Shown here one piece after another: positions 52,873 through 62,515 of a stretch of 64,000 nt of DNA. A program made the translations under genes and the position numbers. Under the pieces are notes generated by a model that was not told where the DNA came from, ran no database searches, and saw nothing but the letters and a program-made list of their open reading frames with translations. Positions within the stretch are counted from its first letter, which is position 1. Every line of letters begins with the position of its first letter. The DNA is from Hyperoplus lanceolatus (taxonomy: Eukaryota; Chordata; Actinopteri; Uranoscopiformes; Ammodytidae), in NCBI GenBank assembly GCA_026929865.2, contig CM049395.1, forward strand, positions 30,126,001 to 30,190,000. The letters are read 5' to 3'.

Positions 52873-53077
52873 CACACACTAGGATATAATATTAATTGAG
52901 AATCTCAAATGAGACCAAGATGACAGGCTCAAAGGTAATTACAGTGAAATGCAAGGGTTAAGGTTATGCAAGTTTTTGATCATACTTTGTGTGCTACCAA
53001 ATTTATTTTTCTGCTACTGAATTTTTTTGCTTGCTAGCACCAATGCTACCACCTAAAAAAATAAGCGTACAGCCCTG

Positions 53078-53338
53078 ATTACAGATATAACATTCAACAC
53101 AGCATTGATTGTATATGCTCTCACACTTACACTCAAATGCACACACACACACATACTTGCACAACTCATGTAAATCAAAGTGAATGACTGATGTCATTAC
53201 TGAACTCTGCATACTCTCTTAGGAAACCAAGGAGTTACAAAATATTCTCATCTTTTCAATTACACCACTGAATTAAGTGTGGGGTTCGGTATGGAGGAAA
53301 AATTAATCTGGTGATGACAAAAAAATTGACACGTTCCA

Positions 53339-53340
<2 letters not shown>
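53078..53340. other. Intronic DNA, nothing recognised
   Basis: Ordinary sequence between the hAT-like element and the TG repeat. Confidence 0.35.

Positions 53341-53400
<60 letters not shown>
53341..53400. repeat. (TG)26 microsatellite
   Basis: Pure TG to 53392, then GTGTGTGC. Confidence 0.96.
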
Positions 53401-53401
<1 letters not shown>

Positions 53402-53490
53402 TGCATGCGCACATATGAGTGAGTGAGTGTGTTAAAGGAGGTGGGAAAATGTGTAGAGAAAAACTCACAAAAGAAAAAGGAACAGTCACA

Positions 53491-53506
53491 CTCCCTCTCT
53501 CTCTGT

Positions 53507-53572
<66 letters not shown>
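53491..53572. repeat. (CT)n-(CA)n compound microsatellite
   Basis: CTCTCTCTGTCT leads into about 64 bp of CA. It is complementary to the TG array 110 bp upstream. Confidence 0.95.
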
Positions 53573-53573
<1 letters not shown>

Positions 53574-54261
53574 TCACACATTTACTTTCTTAAAAGCAGC
53601 CCGAGAAAATGTAGGTACTTAGAGCCAGCAAGTGATTTTCAGCCCCGGAGCATTTCTCTTGATTCGCCCGTGTCTTACATTAAAAACCTGTCACAGCTGC
53701 ACACCCAGGTTAAATTAGGCCAATCTGTGGAAGTTGTTGGAATGGTGCAATCTCCCGAAAACTGTCCCAGTTAGTCATCATACCCAAAATCAGCCCGAGG
53801 TATAAGATTTCATCAGACCTTTCAGTGTATGGGCAGCCTTCGCCTGAAATCTTTGAATTGTTTACATTTGGCCTATACTCAAATTGATCTCAAAGCCACG
53901 TACAAGTGGTTTGCAGTCGATATATCTTTTTGAGAATTGTGTCTTACTAAAAGTAGTTCAAAAACAATCAGGCTTTGACCAAGACATAAATGATCACCAA
54001 GTGTTTTTAAATGAATTGGCTGTGAATGAATTAGCATGCTAAACAGTTGAGAATAATCCCTTTCTGTGACTATAGGGATTTACAGGCATCTTTGATTGGC
54101 TTTTTTTGCCGCTGGTAAAATGCAGCATTAGGACTTGTGATGGAGATTGAGCAGTGGGAATTCAGGCGTGTCCATGTGTGAGTGAGTGAGAAGAATGTGT
54201 CTTAATTATGTATTTTTCTCTGACAGCCCCACTGCAGTGCTTGATAATCACAGTTTGTAAA

Positions 54262-54263
<2 letters not shown>
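53573..54263. other. Intronic DNA, nothing recognised
   Basis: No gene or repeat is recognised. Confidence 0.4.
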
Positions 54264-54346
<83 letters not shown>

Positions 54347-54371
54347 GTGTGTGCGTGCATGCGTGTGTGTT
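54264..54371. repeat. (TG)n microsatellite with degenerate right end
   Basis: Pure TG to 54342, then GTTTGCGTGTGTGCGTGCAT-type units. Confidence 0.95.
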
Positions 54372-56167
54372 TGTAAATGTTTGGAGGGGGGCTTGTGTGA
54401 AGGGTATGGATGTGATTTTAGAAGTGATGACGACATAATGAAGTCAGTGGTTTGAAAAAACAACCAAAAGACAAAGAAAAGTTTCCTGAAATTCTATGAG
54501 TGTAATTTCTTGTCTAGTGTTTTATTCCCTGTCTTGTATCAGCAGTTTCTCCTCTCTCTTAGAACAGAGAGGTTAAGGCAAGGGCAACAATATAGTCAGA
54601 GAACAATCTGCCACACCTATGAGTTGCCATAGATACTAAAGCTTATCACATCCTGTCTAGATCCTTATATGAGCTCATAATGAAAATCACTTTCATCTAA
54701 CCCTCATAATGACTTGCCTGTTTATTTCAGTACATTCGCTCCACATTACGCTCTGTACTGTACCGAGAGTGCATTTATGATTGCTTATGCTGATGAAAAA
54801 GCATATTAGAAACTCCTACATTTTAAAGTAAATCACAGGCAGGCCAGGCAGCCATGAAGGATGTGCAAAAAACTCCAATGAAACAGGTGTGATGCGAAAG
54901 CTGGGACTTTTCTTAATAATTGATAATACCAAGTCACACATTCAGTTTCCATCTTTTCTCAAATGTATTTGATACATTTACAACATTCTGACAATCAACG
55001 AAAACACAGTGAACTGTTTTTGTTGATATAAATGACACCTTTATCCCTTCTTACCAGAATTTTTTTTATCAACAGTGTCCAGGTATCTGGTACAATATCA
55101 TGCCACGATGGCAAGTATCTTAGTGTCACAGATGCTGCAGGGTGACAGACATAACTCAAGCCCAGTCTATTTCAAAGTGCCCTACAGCTGCAATGTCTCA
55201 TCTGCTCTGGATTGTTTTGTTCTGATTTAAGAGCTTCTCCTTTATCAAACCAAACATTGCCGTTCTCTTTCTGGAAAGTGAAGAATGGATCAGCTCTTTC
55301 AAGTGCAGCCCCTCAGGAAAATAAATGATTGTGTTGATTTTTGTTGCAGCCAGTCTGTGAGAAATAAACATCCATCAAAACCACATTGGCCATATCAAAC
55401 CTTTATAAAGAGGAGGAAGAGGGGAAAAAGTGTTTTTGTCTGGTGCTGACACTAACATTGGCATTCAACTCTATATGTTGGCCGCTTGTGGATGTCTTGG
55501 CACATGCTCTGATTTTTATGTCTCTTAATCGTACATAAAAATCAGTCAGAAGTATTTCATGTAGTTGAAGAGCTGCAATTTTACTTACATAATCATGACA
55601 CACTCTGCAGTTGTATCCCATTTCATTATGAAATGCCGGGGCGGCAGATCCCAGATCAGAAGCATACTGCTAAATATAATTACTGCAAAGTATTCTGCTA
55701 ATTGAAATAAACTTCTATTTTGACTAAAGTATTTCTGACTGAAATGAGATATTGGGGTTAATTTACATATCTGATTGGTCCAGGTCACTTACTATAGCAT
55801 GGCCACAAGCAGTGACTGATGAGGTGTGTAGCGTTTCATTTACTGATCCATAAATCATGTCGATGCCTCACCTGAATAGAGTGCACTCACTTGGCCCAAT
55901 GCATTTTATGTAAGTGAGGCCATTGGTCATGCGCTCGCAGGTGCAGATTGCAAACCCCCTGAAGATCTTCTACTCTTATATGGTAAAAGCCTAATGAAAC
56001 ATTTGCGGTCATGTTATTTCCTGTGGGAGTTTCATGGAGCAGACTGTGCATGCTGCAAGCACAGAACGGATGAGGATAAACTAAAAAAAAACTCAACAGG
56101 AGCCCCCTTTGTTGGCTTTAAAAGGCATCAAATGGTGTCTAATGGGAGCAGGGTAAATTCTTCCATT
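54372..56167. other. Intronic DNA, nothing recognised
   Basis: No gene or repeat is recognised. The frames at 55403-55621 and 55585-55788 (minus) look like chance. Confidence 0.45.
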
Positions 56168-56171
56168 TTAA

Positions 56172-56425
56172 AGCTGAAGTTAGCGATACTGGAGAATGTT
56201 TCTGTAAATGGGCATGTTGCTAGCTTTACGGTGGGCCCTCTTTGTTTACATAACCCTTTGTTTACATACCCGTTTACAGAGCCTAGGCTATGTAAACGGG
56301 TATGTAAACAAAGGTTTTTTTTTACACTGCACACACAGGTAGCAGATCGTTCAGTGACATTCACTGATTTTTACAAAAAGGGATTTTTGATCATACGCCT
56401 TCTCCAGAATCACTGACTCCACCTT
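56172..56425. mobile_element. TTAA-flanked MITE with a perfect 24-bp hairpin, next to the first coding exon
   Basis: TTAA at 56168-56171 and 56426-56429 flanks imperfect inverted ends: AGCTGAAGTTAGCGATACTG (left), and AAGGTGGAGTCAGTGATTCT as the complement of the right, both followed by GGAGAA. Inside, 56255-56278 and 56291-56314 are exact reverse complements around a 12-base loop. The element ends 63 bp before the exon that starts at 56493. Confidence 0.75.
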
Positions 56426-56492
56426 TTAATTCCTGTTTACGGTACTTTCCCTAATGACCATGTTTCTTCCCCCTTCTTATAACTCTTCCCAG

Positions 56493-56714
56493 CTGAATCC
56501 GCCGGGCCTGCTGACTATGCCCCGGAGCCCCACCTCTAGTGAGGATGAGATGGCCCAGAGCTGTTCCGACTACTCAGACGACTGTGCCTCCGACAGCTCC
56601 CGCGAAGAGACCATTTACGAGACTATAAGGGCCACCGCTCCCGAGAACCGCATGGACGACATTCACACCAACACACTGGTGGTCCGCGTGGCTATCCCAG
56701 ACCTGCAGCAGACG
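56493..56714 (+). CDS. shank2: shank2 first coding exon (residues 1-66)
   Basis: SHANK2 (ProSAP1) is a master scaffold of the postsynaptic density that links NMDA-receptor/PSD-95/GKAP complexes to Homer and the actin cytoskeleton. The acceptor is TTCCCAG at 56486-56492. The exon starts with 24 UTR bases, then ATG at 56517. It encodes MPRSPTSSEDEMAQS followed by an acidic Ser/Asp stretch, then REETIYETIRAT and LVVRVAIPDLQQT. From memory of human SHANK2, the opening block and the end are almost identical, while residues 16-52 vary. Residues from about 53 begin the SPN (Shank/ProSAP N-terminal) domain. R57 aligns with SHANK3 Arg12, a known Rap1-contact residue. The donor is ACG|GTGAGA, phase 0. 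An in-frame ATG at 56454 lies in the intron and is not used. The acidic N-terminus and the match to the longer SHANK2 form distinguish this from SHANK1 and SHANK3. Which teleost duplicate (a or b) it is cannot be decided. Confidence 0.93.
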
Positions 56715-57973
56715 GTGAGAGAGCCACTGTGATGGATGAGGACTGAAATGTGGTGGGGATATGAACCTGTGTGTGTAATTGTGTGGGAGTTGATTAGAAA
56801 TAAGAACCACATTTGTCTTCTCAATATTGACTCCTGAGTATTGATTATCCCACCTTCTCCTCCTTAGTGCTACCACTCCCCCCCCCCCACCCACCCCCAG
56901 GAGAATAAATGAATGGTTTATTTGTCACCTTGGCTTTGTTTTTTTCAGACTGTGATCTTTTTTTTACGAAAGGTGGTAACACAGTGAACTCATAGTGTTG
57001 TTGATTTATTAGAGCTGCTGGAGAGGCACTCATACTGCAGGGCCGTCTGTGGCTTTTCAGCTGTGGGTTCCAATCAGTGTTAAGGTTAAAGGTCTTCACA
57101 ATCATCCACGGGAAATGTATGCTCACTTTGATGCTGTCATACAGCCTTACCACTTCTATTCATTTATAGAACTGTGGCAAGAAGATATACCTTCTAAGGA
57201 ACCGCATGCTTTATGGATCTTGCATATTGATTTATCTGCCTCTGAAACCTGTTAGAAGCTGATTGGTTCTTTAAATGGGCTTATGGCAAAGTCAATAATT
57301 CTTATCCCGTCTTCCAGTTCACCATGTCTTTCCTCCTAATAACATGCAGAGGTGTTTGAATGTTGAGTGGGCAAATAGCGTGGGTTGAACCATAGACTTG
57401 TGCATAGGTGAGGTGTTTTAAGAGAGGGGGGGTATTAATCTGACTCCTTATTCATGGAAATGTCTGATTGTGTCTGAACTGTGGGGATATACACAGGATT
57501 TTGTAGATCTTCAGTGGGCGTAGCATGGTTCAATACTGAACTATATACTAAGATGGGGCCCACTCTATTGATCAGTAAAAAGTACTGTATATCAAAATCA
57601 GCTGTGGCCTTCTATTCAGACCACTGGAGCTGCATGTGAAATGCAAACGGTTGGTGAAGTTTATAACAAATTATGGGATAATAATAGAGTATGTGGAAGC
57701 CCAGAGGAAAACGTAAATGACTGAACAGGTTATAATTATGTTCCATTTCCATTAATATGTAAATGGAAGGCAGGTAGAAGAACAGCAGAGCGCAAATGAT
57801 GCATAATGATGTTATTTTCAAAACCTCATACCTATGCAAAAGTTGAGACTGAAATACAACAATGCTTCTAGCATTTTGTGTGCCCACAGATGATTTGAAA
57901 TGCAGTACATGAATATAAATGTGTTGGTATTTTCTAAATTTAAAACAGAAGTTTGACATTTGGGAAATTACAT

Positions 57974-58009
57974 AGGTTAGCCTCCTCAGCCAATGGTGGA
58001 GGCTAACCT
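57974..58009. repeat. 12-bp perfect inverted repeat
   Basis: AGGTTAGCCTCC and GGAGGCTAACCT, separated by 12 bases, in intron 2. A short hairpin of unknown meaning. Confidence 0.8.
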
Positions 58010-59578
58010 GTACCTCCGATTTACAGTTCCAAGTTATAAACCGTTATGTGTTTTAGATCACTTTGAATAAACTATATACTGTGGTGTGGGACACTGTACT
58101 ATGCCGTTAATTTGACATTCGGTATTACCATTTCAACGTCTTTCTTTAAACATTATCCTCATTGTAACATAGCGTGAAAACAAGAGACTCATAATGTAAT
58201 GACCCTAAAGGTTATTTTATTTCCATCCCTAATTGTAATATTAACTTCATTTATGAACCCTTCACTGAACTAACAATGGACAATAATCAAAACAAGCAAG
58301 CTCAGAAGACATGTCAGATTAACAAGATCCATTATCCATTATTCTACCTCATCTGCTTCAAACCCTGGTATATAATGTATCAAGCCTGACATTTATGTAT
58401 GGGTAACTAACAACAAAGCTTTTACTGTGGAAATTTCTAAATGTTGTTTATGTTTTATTAATTTCAACAGTGGGAATTATGAATGTTTCATTTACACAGC
58501 AGCCCCATGCATTAATAAGTTGCACACAGTTGCTTTTAATGAAGCCCCAGGTGTGCTATATTTACAGCATTAGTGCAGTGCCCCTTTCGAGATGGGCCTG
58601 TGCTGCCGTTTGCATTTTTATGCACGTCTTTTCTCGCAGTTTTCTACAGAACTGCTGATTCAAACAACTTCACACTCAGTACTGCACTCCCTTGGGTTCT
58701 CAGACATAGACCCGCCAAGTATGAAGTACATCGGATGAACAGTTGGCGAGAGACACATAGAGACGTCTTCCTTTATAGTTTGAATTTTCCAATCCTATAG
58801 TGCCACAACTTGGGATTTTGATGTGCCTTGACTAGCTTGACTGGGTTAATTTTCTATTACTGATCAGAACAACTTTACACTTGACACTGCACTCCCTATG
58901 GGTCCTCAGCAACACACTCACCAAGCGCGAAGGTGATGGGACAGCAGTACATAGCTGTATTCTGCATCCCTTGTGATCATATATCACAGGTTCTCCTCTA
59001 TAGCTGTCATATTGCTTTACTGTGATTTCCAGGGAAGGTTTGGATATGAAGGTTTATCATCAAAGACCAGCATGTCCTGACTATAACACCCCGTGGGTGA
59101 GTAGCTGCAGCTATAGTAGGCTGTACAGTAGTTTCATCTATGGGCCAAGTGGGAAATGTAGCTTTGTACTACAGGGGATTGTTTGATGTGTGTGTTTCTC
59201 TGGGGACTGAGAACCTCATCTAGATTACCTCACACTACTGAACTCCATGACAGTACAGTGACTTGTTCTAGCATTTTCCTGGTCATATGCTGGATGCTTG
59301 GCAGAGCTTTGTCTCTAGCAGCCACCTGATGCCCCTATTCACTGTAGGTTTCCTCCTTCATTCTGATTCACCATGTTGTCCATTTGGTTTCCTTTTACTC
59401 AACACAATTAATTAAAAAATTAATTTATGCTATAAAATGTCGCCCTACTTAAGCTAACGCATGGAATGCAACATCAAGCCACTCTATCAGCAGCCGCCCC
59501 AAAGCATTTTGTAGCCACTTTTCAAAAACAGGCAATGAAAATCTTAAAAGCATAAAGAAAGACTGCGTGCTTTAGGGT

Positions 59579-59579
<1 letters not shown>

Positions 59580-59649
<70 letters not shown>
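59580..59649. repeat. (GT)n microsatellite
   Basis: About 70 bp of pure GT, in intron 2. Confidence 0.96.
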
Positions 59650-59650
<1 letters not shown>

Positions 59651-60052
59651 TTTCATCCGCTGGGGTTGGATCCTGAAGGTACAGCGTTGACCCAGAGATG
59701 AACTCATGACCCTTTGATGTAATTAGCTCGATGGTTACAACTCCGGCATAAAAGGTGTGTGCATTTGTGTGAGTGTGTGTGTGTGTTCATATGTGCACTA
59801 AGCTCTATCTCACATGTATGCACCAATGCACCTGATTTCACACTCATCACTGAGCACTCAGTGGTGCCACTTGATCAAATGATTGGGTCATCCAGTCCAC
59901 TTGGAAATCACACTCAGTTGAATAATTGAAACACACACAGCCCGTGCATGTGAGGCTGGACTCCGGTTCCTGCTCTGATGTATTCTGTAAGTTATATGAG
60001 AAATATTTTGCAGTTATAACATTAATTTTCCTTTTTTACTGTTTTTTCACTC

Positions 60053-60180
60053 AAAGGAATAGTTAGACATTTTGGAGAATGCACTTCATTCTTGGCTGCG
60101 TTGCCAAGAAATAGTTACAGCACATAAATCCATATAAAACCACAACCCTGTATTTACACAAAAATATATTTTTAGGTTTA
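60053..60180. mobile_element. Internally deleted MITE fragment (AAGGAATAGTTAGACATTTT type)
   Basis: The left part AAAGGAATAGTTAGACATTT, then GCACTTCATTCTTGG, and the right part TTGCCAAGAAATAGTTACAG followed by CACATAAATCC..ATAAAACCACAA look like the two ends of a common fish MITE joined by loss of its middle. Recognised from memory of the family. Confidence 0.55.
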
Positions 60181-61123
60181 TGCTCTTGCAAAGATGAAGG
60201 AAATGAGATTTTTAAAAAAGTATAAAAGGAGTTAGTTTTATGGTGTTGGAAATTGACAGAAAGACTAGAGAGACACTAGAAGTAGTTAAGTCATGGCTCC
60301 AGTCTGTATGCCAAGAAACGTTACTCAACTTGTGGCTCCAGCTCCACATGAGTCCATTTGAAAGGCAAATGGCAGCAACCGTTTGCTTTCTCAAAGTAAC
60401 TTTAAGTGAAATATGGCTTAAAGCCCCTGAAGAAGACAGACTAGTAATTAAGCCATGGGTGAATGCTTGTACTTTAACCTCAGCTCTTATTTTGTTTCCG
60501 GTTGTGTCGTTTATTTCATTACAGTTGGAACAAAAAAATATTTTTGCTCTTTCTGTGATTCTTACAATGAAAACCATTGATTCCCAGTTCTCTGGTAACA
60601 TTGTTTATGTTGAACACACGTTGTCGACTGTGGAGGCAGCAATAACTGGAGTGGATGGAAATTTGCCACAGTAATAACCCAGCAGAGGGGAAGAAGGCCA
60701 TATCAGTCCTTCCAGATGCCAGGCATCTGCTACTGCATAACTTCAACCCTCCATCTTTCCTTCACTTCTATCCTCTGTCCTTTCTTCTGCTAACTCAACG
60801 CCAGGTGAGAGGATTATGTTGAGGCCCAGTTCACAGACTGCTCATCCCTTCAGCCTGTATCACAGACGCAGCGCTGCTATCTCCAGCTGAGCAGCACATC
60901 CAGCTGTAAACACTCACAGACATATGCCGAATGCCACGGCGCAGTGCCCATAATCCTCTCTCATTCGGATTTGACCAGAAGTCATCATTCTGTGCTTTTT
61001 CACTTTAGGGAAGCTGAAACTGTGGAAGAGCAGAGGGCAGAGGGCTTGTTTCAGTTACTTCCTTAGCGAGTGAAGTGTCCCTGCCCTGTCGAGCCTATAT
61101 TGTAGCATGTTAACATAAAACTG

Positions 61124-61128
<5 letters not shown>

Positions 61129-61155
<27 letters not shown>

Positions 61156-61200
61156 CTGTATGTGTATATATATATTATGTATGTGTGTATATATATATAT
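61129..61200. repeat. (TA)n-rich low-complexity tract
   Basis: Runs of ATATAT interspersed with ACTGTATGTGTATATA units. Confidence 0.9.
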
Positions 61201-61582
61201 AAAAAAGCTTGGCATCGCTACATGACATACATGGTTCATTTGAAATAATCGGGACAGGGTTTGTGTTTATTAAAAGTGCCAATTTATGATGTGTCTGAAC
61301 CGTCTCGATTGGGCACCATTGTTCTGTGATTCTATGTCAATCCCCTCATCATTTTACGTCCCAGCATCTGTCAATCAAAGGTTCACAAGTGAAATATCTG
61401 TCAGGAGCTGATAACATTACTTTGTTTTGGCTATTATTTCAAAGATGAATATTTAATGTGTGTTGATTGCTGTGATTGACAGTCAAAGCTCCAGTCATCA
61501 CTTTTGAATAAATTTTTTTCCCATTTCACCTCTCTCACACACTTCCACCCTCTCCTCTCCTCTGCTCCCTAAACCAAAACAG

Positions 61583-61786
61583 AAATGTATGCGCTTCAAC
61601 CCAGATGGGACGGTGTGGGTTGCCAAGCAGCGGATCCTGTGCACGCTCAACCAGAGCCTGAAAGACGTGCTCAACTACGGGCTCTTCCAGCCGGCTAGCA
61701 ATGGGAGGGACGGAAAGTTCCTGGATGAAGAGCGTGTCCTTCGAGAGTACCCCCAGCCAATCAGCAAGGGTGTCCCATCCTTGGAG
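61583..61786 (+). CDS. shank2: shank2 second coding exon (residues 67-134, SPN domain core)
   Basis: The acceptor AAAACAG ends at 61582 and the exon opens with AAA TGT ATG CGC. The 68 codons contain the conserved SPN core, including TVWVAKQRILCTLNQSLKDV, LNYGLFQPASNGRDGKF and LDEERVLREYPQP, and end in GVPSLE before the donor GTAAAC. The SPN domain has a ubiquitin-like fold. In SHANK family members it folds back on the ankyrin repeats and binds Rap/R-Ras GTPases. K67, the first codon of this exon, aligns with SHANK3 Lys22, so the two basic Ras/Rap-contact positions (R57 and K67) lie on either side of the splice junction. The exon is phase 0 at both ends. An open frame starting at ATG 61589 continues into the intron to 61852, but that extension is a read-through artefact. 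Confidence 0.95.
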
Positions 61787-62443
61787 GTAAACTATTGGCC
61801 ATTTGGATTATTACTAATTTATTTAACATTGAATTATTTTTATTTTGTTTAACCTTTTATTTATAAGGGTAAATCGCATTGAAACCGAAGACTCTTTTTC
61901 AAGGGAGACCTGTTCCCATTCCCACCTTACCATTCACACACACATTCATGCACCGATAGCAGGCTAACTATCAGGAGTAATTTGGGGTTCAGTGTCTTGC
62001 CACCTCGCCACAGCCTCTCCCACTCTTTTGTTTCTCATACTAAATTCAGAGGAAATAATACATTCACAAATAAAATATAGTCTCTCATTAATAATAAACA
62101 ATCCCACACTAACAAAAATAACTTTAAATAACAAGCCTAATAACACAGCCTGTCAGTAAAGATACCATGGAAGAAATGAAGTGTGTCATTAATAAACAAA
62201 GAGGACAGATCTTAGCCATGATCCCCTATTGATTCTCCGAGGAACAATTGCTTTCAAGTAAGCACCCAGAGGTGGAAAGTAAACAACCGAGGACCGAGAA
62301 TGTCAAGGGAAAGGTTATCAGATCCCAAATGTAAAATTATATTGGAACAAGGATTTAATGGGAGCCATGTTGGGCCCATTGTTTAGCTCTGGATATTTTC
62401 TCTCTATCTCTTTTAAAAATCTAATGTGTCTTTCACCCAACAG
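61787..62443 (+). other. shank2: Intron 3 of shank2, with an old dispersed-repeat fragment
   Basis: This 657-bp GT-AG intron includes, at about 61840-62005, a degraded copy of a repeat common in fish genomes. Its marks are TTTAACC...ATTGAAACC...CTTTTTCAAGGGAGACCTG followed by AATTTGGGGTTCAGTGTCTT. A related TTTAACC/ATTGAGATTAAAA segment also occurs at about 25065-25130 and 27595-27660. The copy begins only about 55 bp after the exon. Confidence 0.7.
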
Positions 62444-62515
62444 TTCCGCTACAAGAGCAGAGTCTACAGAGAACCCAATGTGGATGAGAAACAGATTGCC
62501 AAACTTCATACAAAG
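62444..62515 (+). CDS. shank2: shank2 third coding exon (residues 135-158, SPN end / linker to ankyrin repeats)
   Basis: This short 72-bp exon is too small for ordinary ORF calling but is clear from context. A pyrimidine-rich tract and CACCCAACAG precede it, and AAG|GTAAGA follows. It encodes FRYKSRVYREPNVDEKQIAK followed by LHTK, matching the end of the SPN domain. In SHANK2 and SHANK3 the following residues begin the first ankyrin repeat, so the next exon must lie beyond base 64000. It is phase 0 at both ends, in frame with the exon before it, and separated from that exon by a compact 657-bp intron. Confidence 0.94.

Larger units (their letters stand above)
48974..53077. mobile_element. hAT-like element interrupted by Rex3 copy 2
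   Basis: CAGGGCTGTAC at 48974-48984 is inverted at 53067-53077 (GTACAGCCCTG). Flanking octamers ATTATGGA (48966-48973) and ATTACAGA (53078-53085) agree at six of eight bases, as expected for an aged hAT duplication. Removing the Rex3 insertion plus one copy of its duplication leaves about 1050 bp. The left interior (49155-49350) contains GGCTGGTGAAAGATATGTG...AAACAGAACATTTCCTG...CGCCTTCAC, also found inside the 15703-16944 element. There is no transposase. Confidence 0.65.
56715..61582 (+). other. shank2: Intron 2 of shank2
   Basis: The intron is 4868 bp, GT-AG. It contains a C-rich run at 56880-56898, a 12-bp perfect inverted repeat at 57974-58009, a TG microsatellite at 59580-59649, a MITE fragment at about 60053-60180 and AT-rich repeats at 61129-61200. 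A polypyrimidine tract precedes the acceptor. I see no other gene; the frames at 57612-57959, 58470-58800 and 60212-60746 look like chance. Confidence 0.85.

Noticed and set aside
56454-56516. Upstream in-frame ATG at 56454 as the shank2 start
   Set aside because: It precedes the splice acceptor at 56492, and residues before MPRSPTSSEDE do not resemble SHANK2.
60240-60674. 144-codon + strand frame in intron 2
   Set aside because: No domain, signal or family resemblance; it overlaps another open frame on the opposite strand and part follows a MITE fragment. No splice pattern supports it as an exon.
61589-61852. Extension of the shank2 exon frame beyond 61786
   Set aside because: A consensus donor lies at 61787, the encoded sequence ceases to match Shank proteins there, and the matching next exon is found at 62444.
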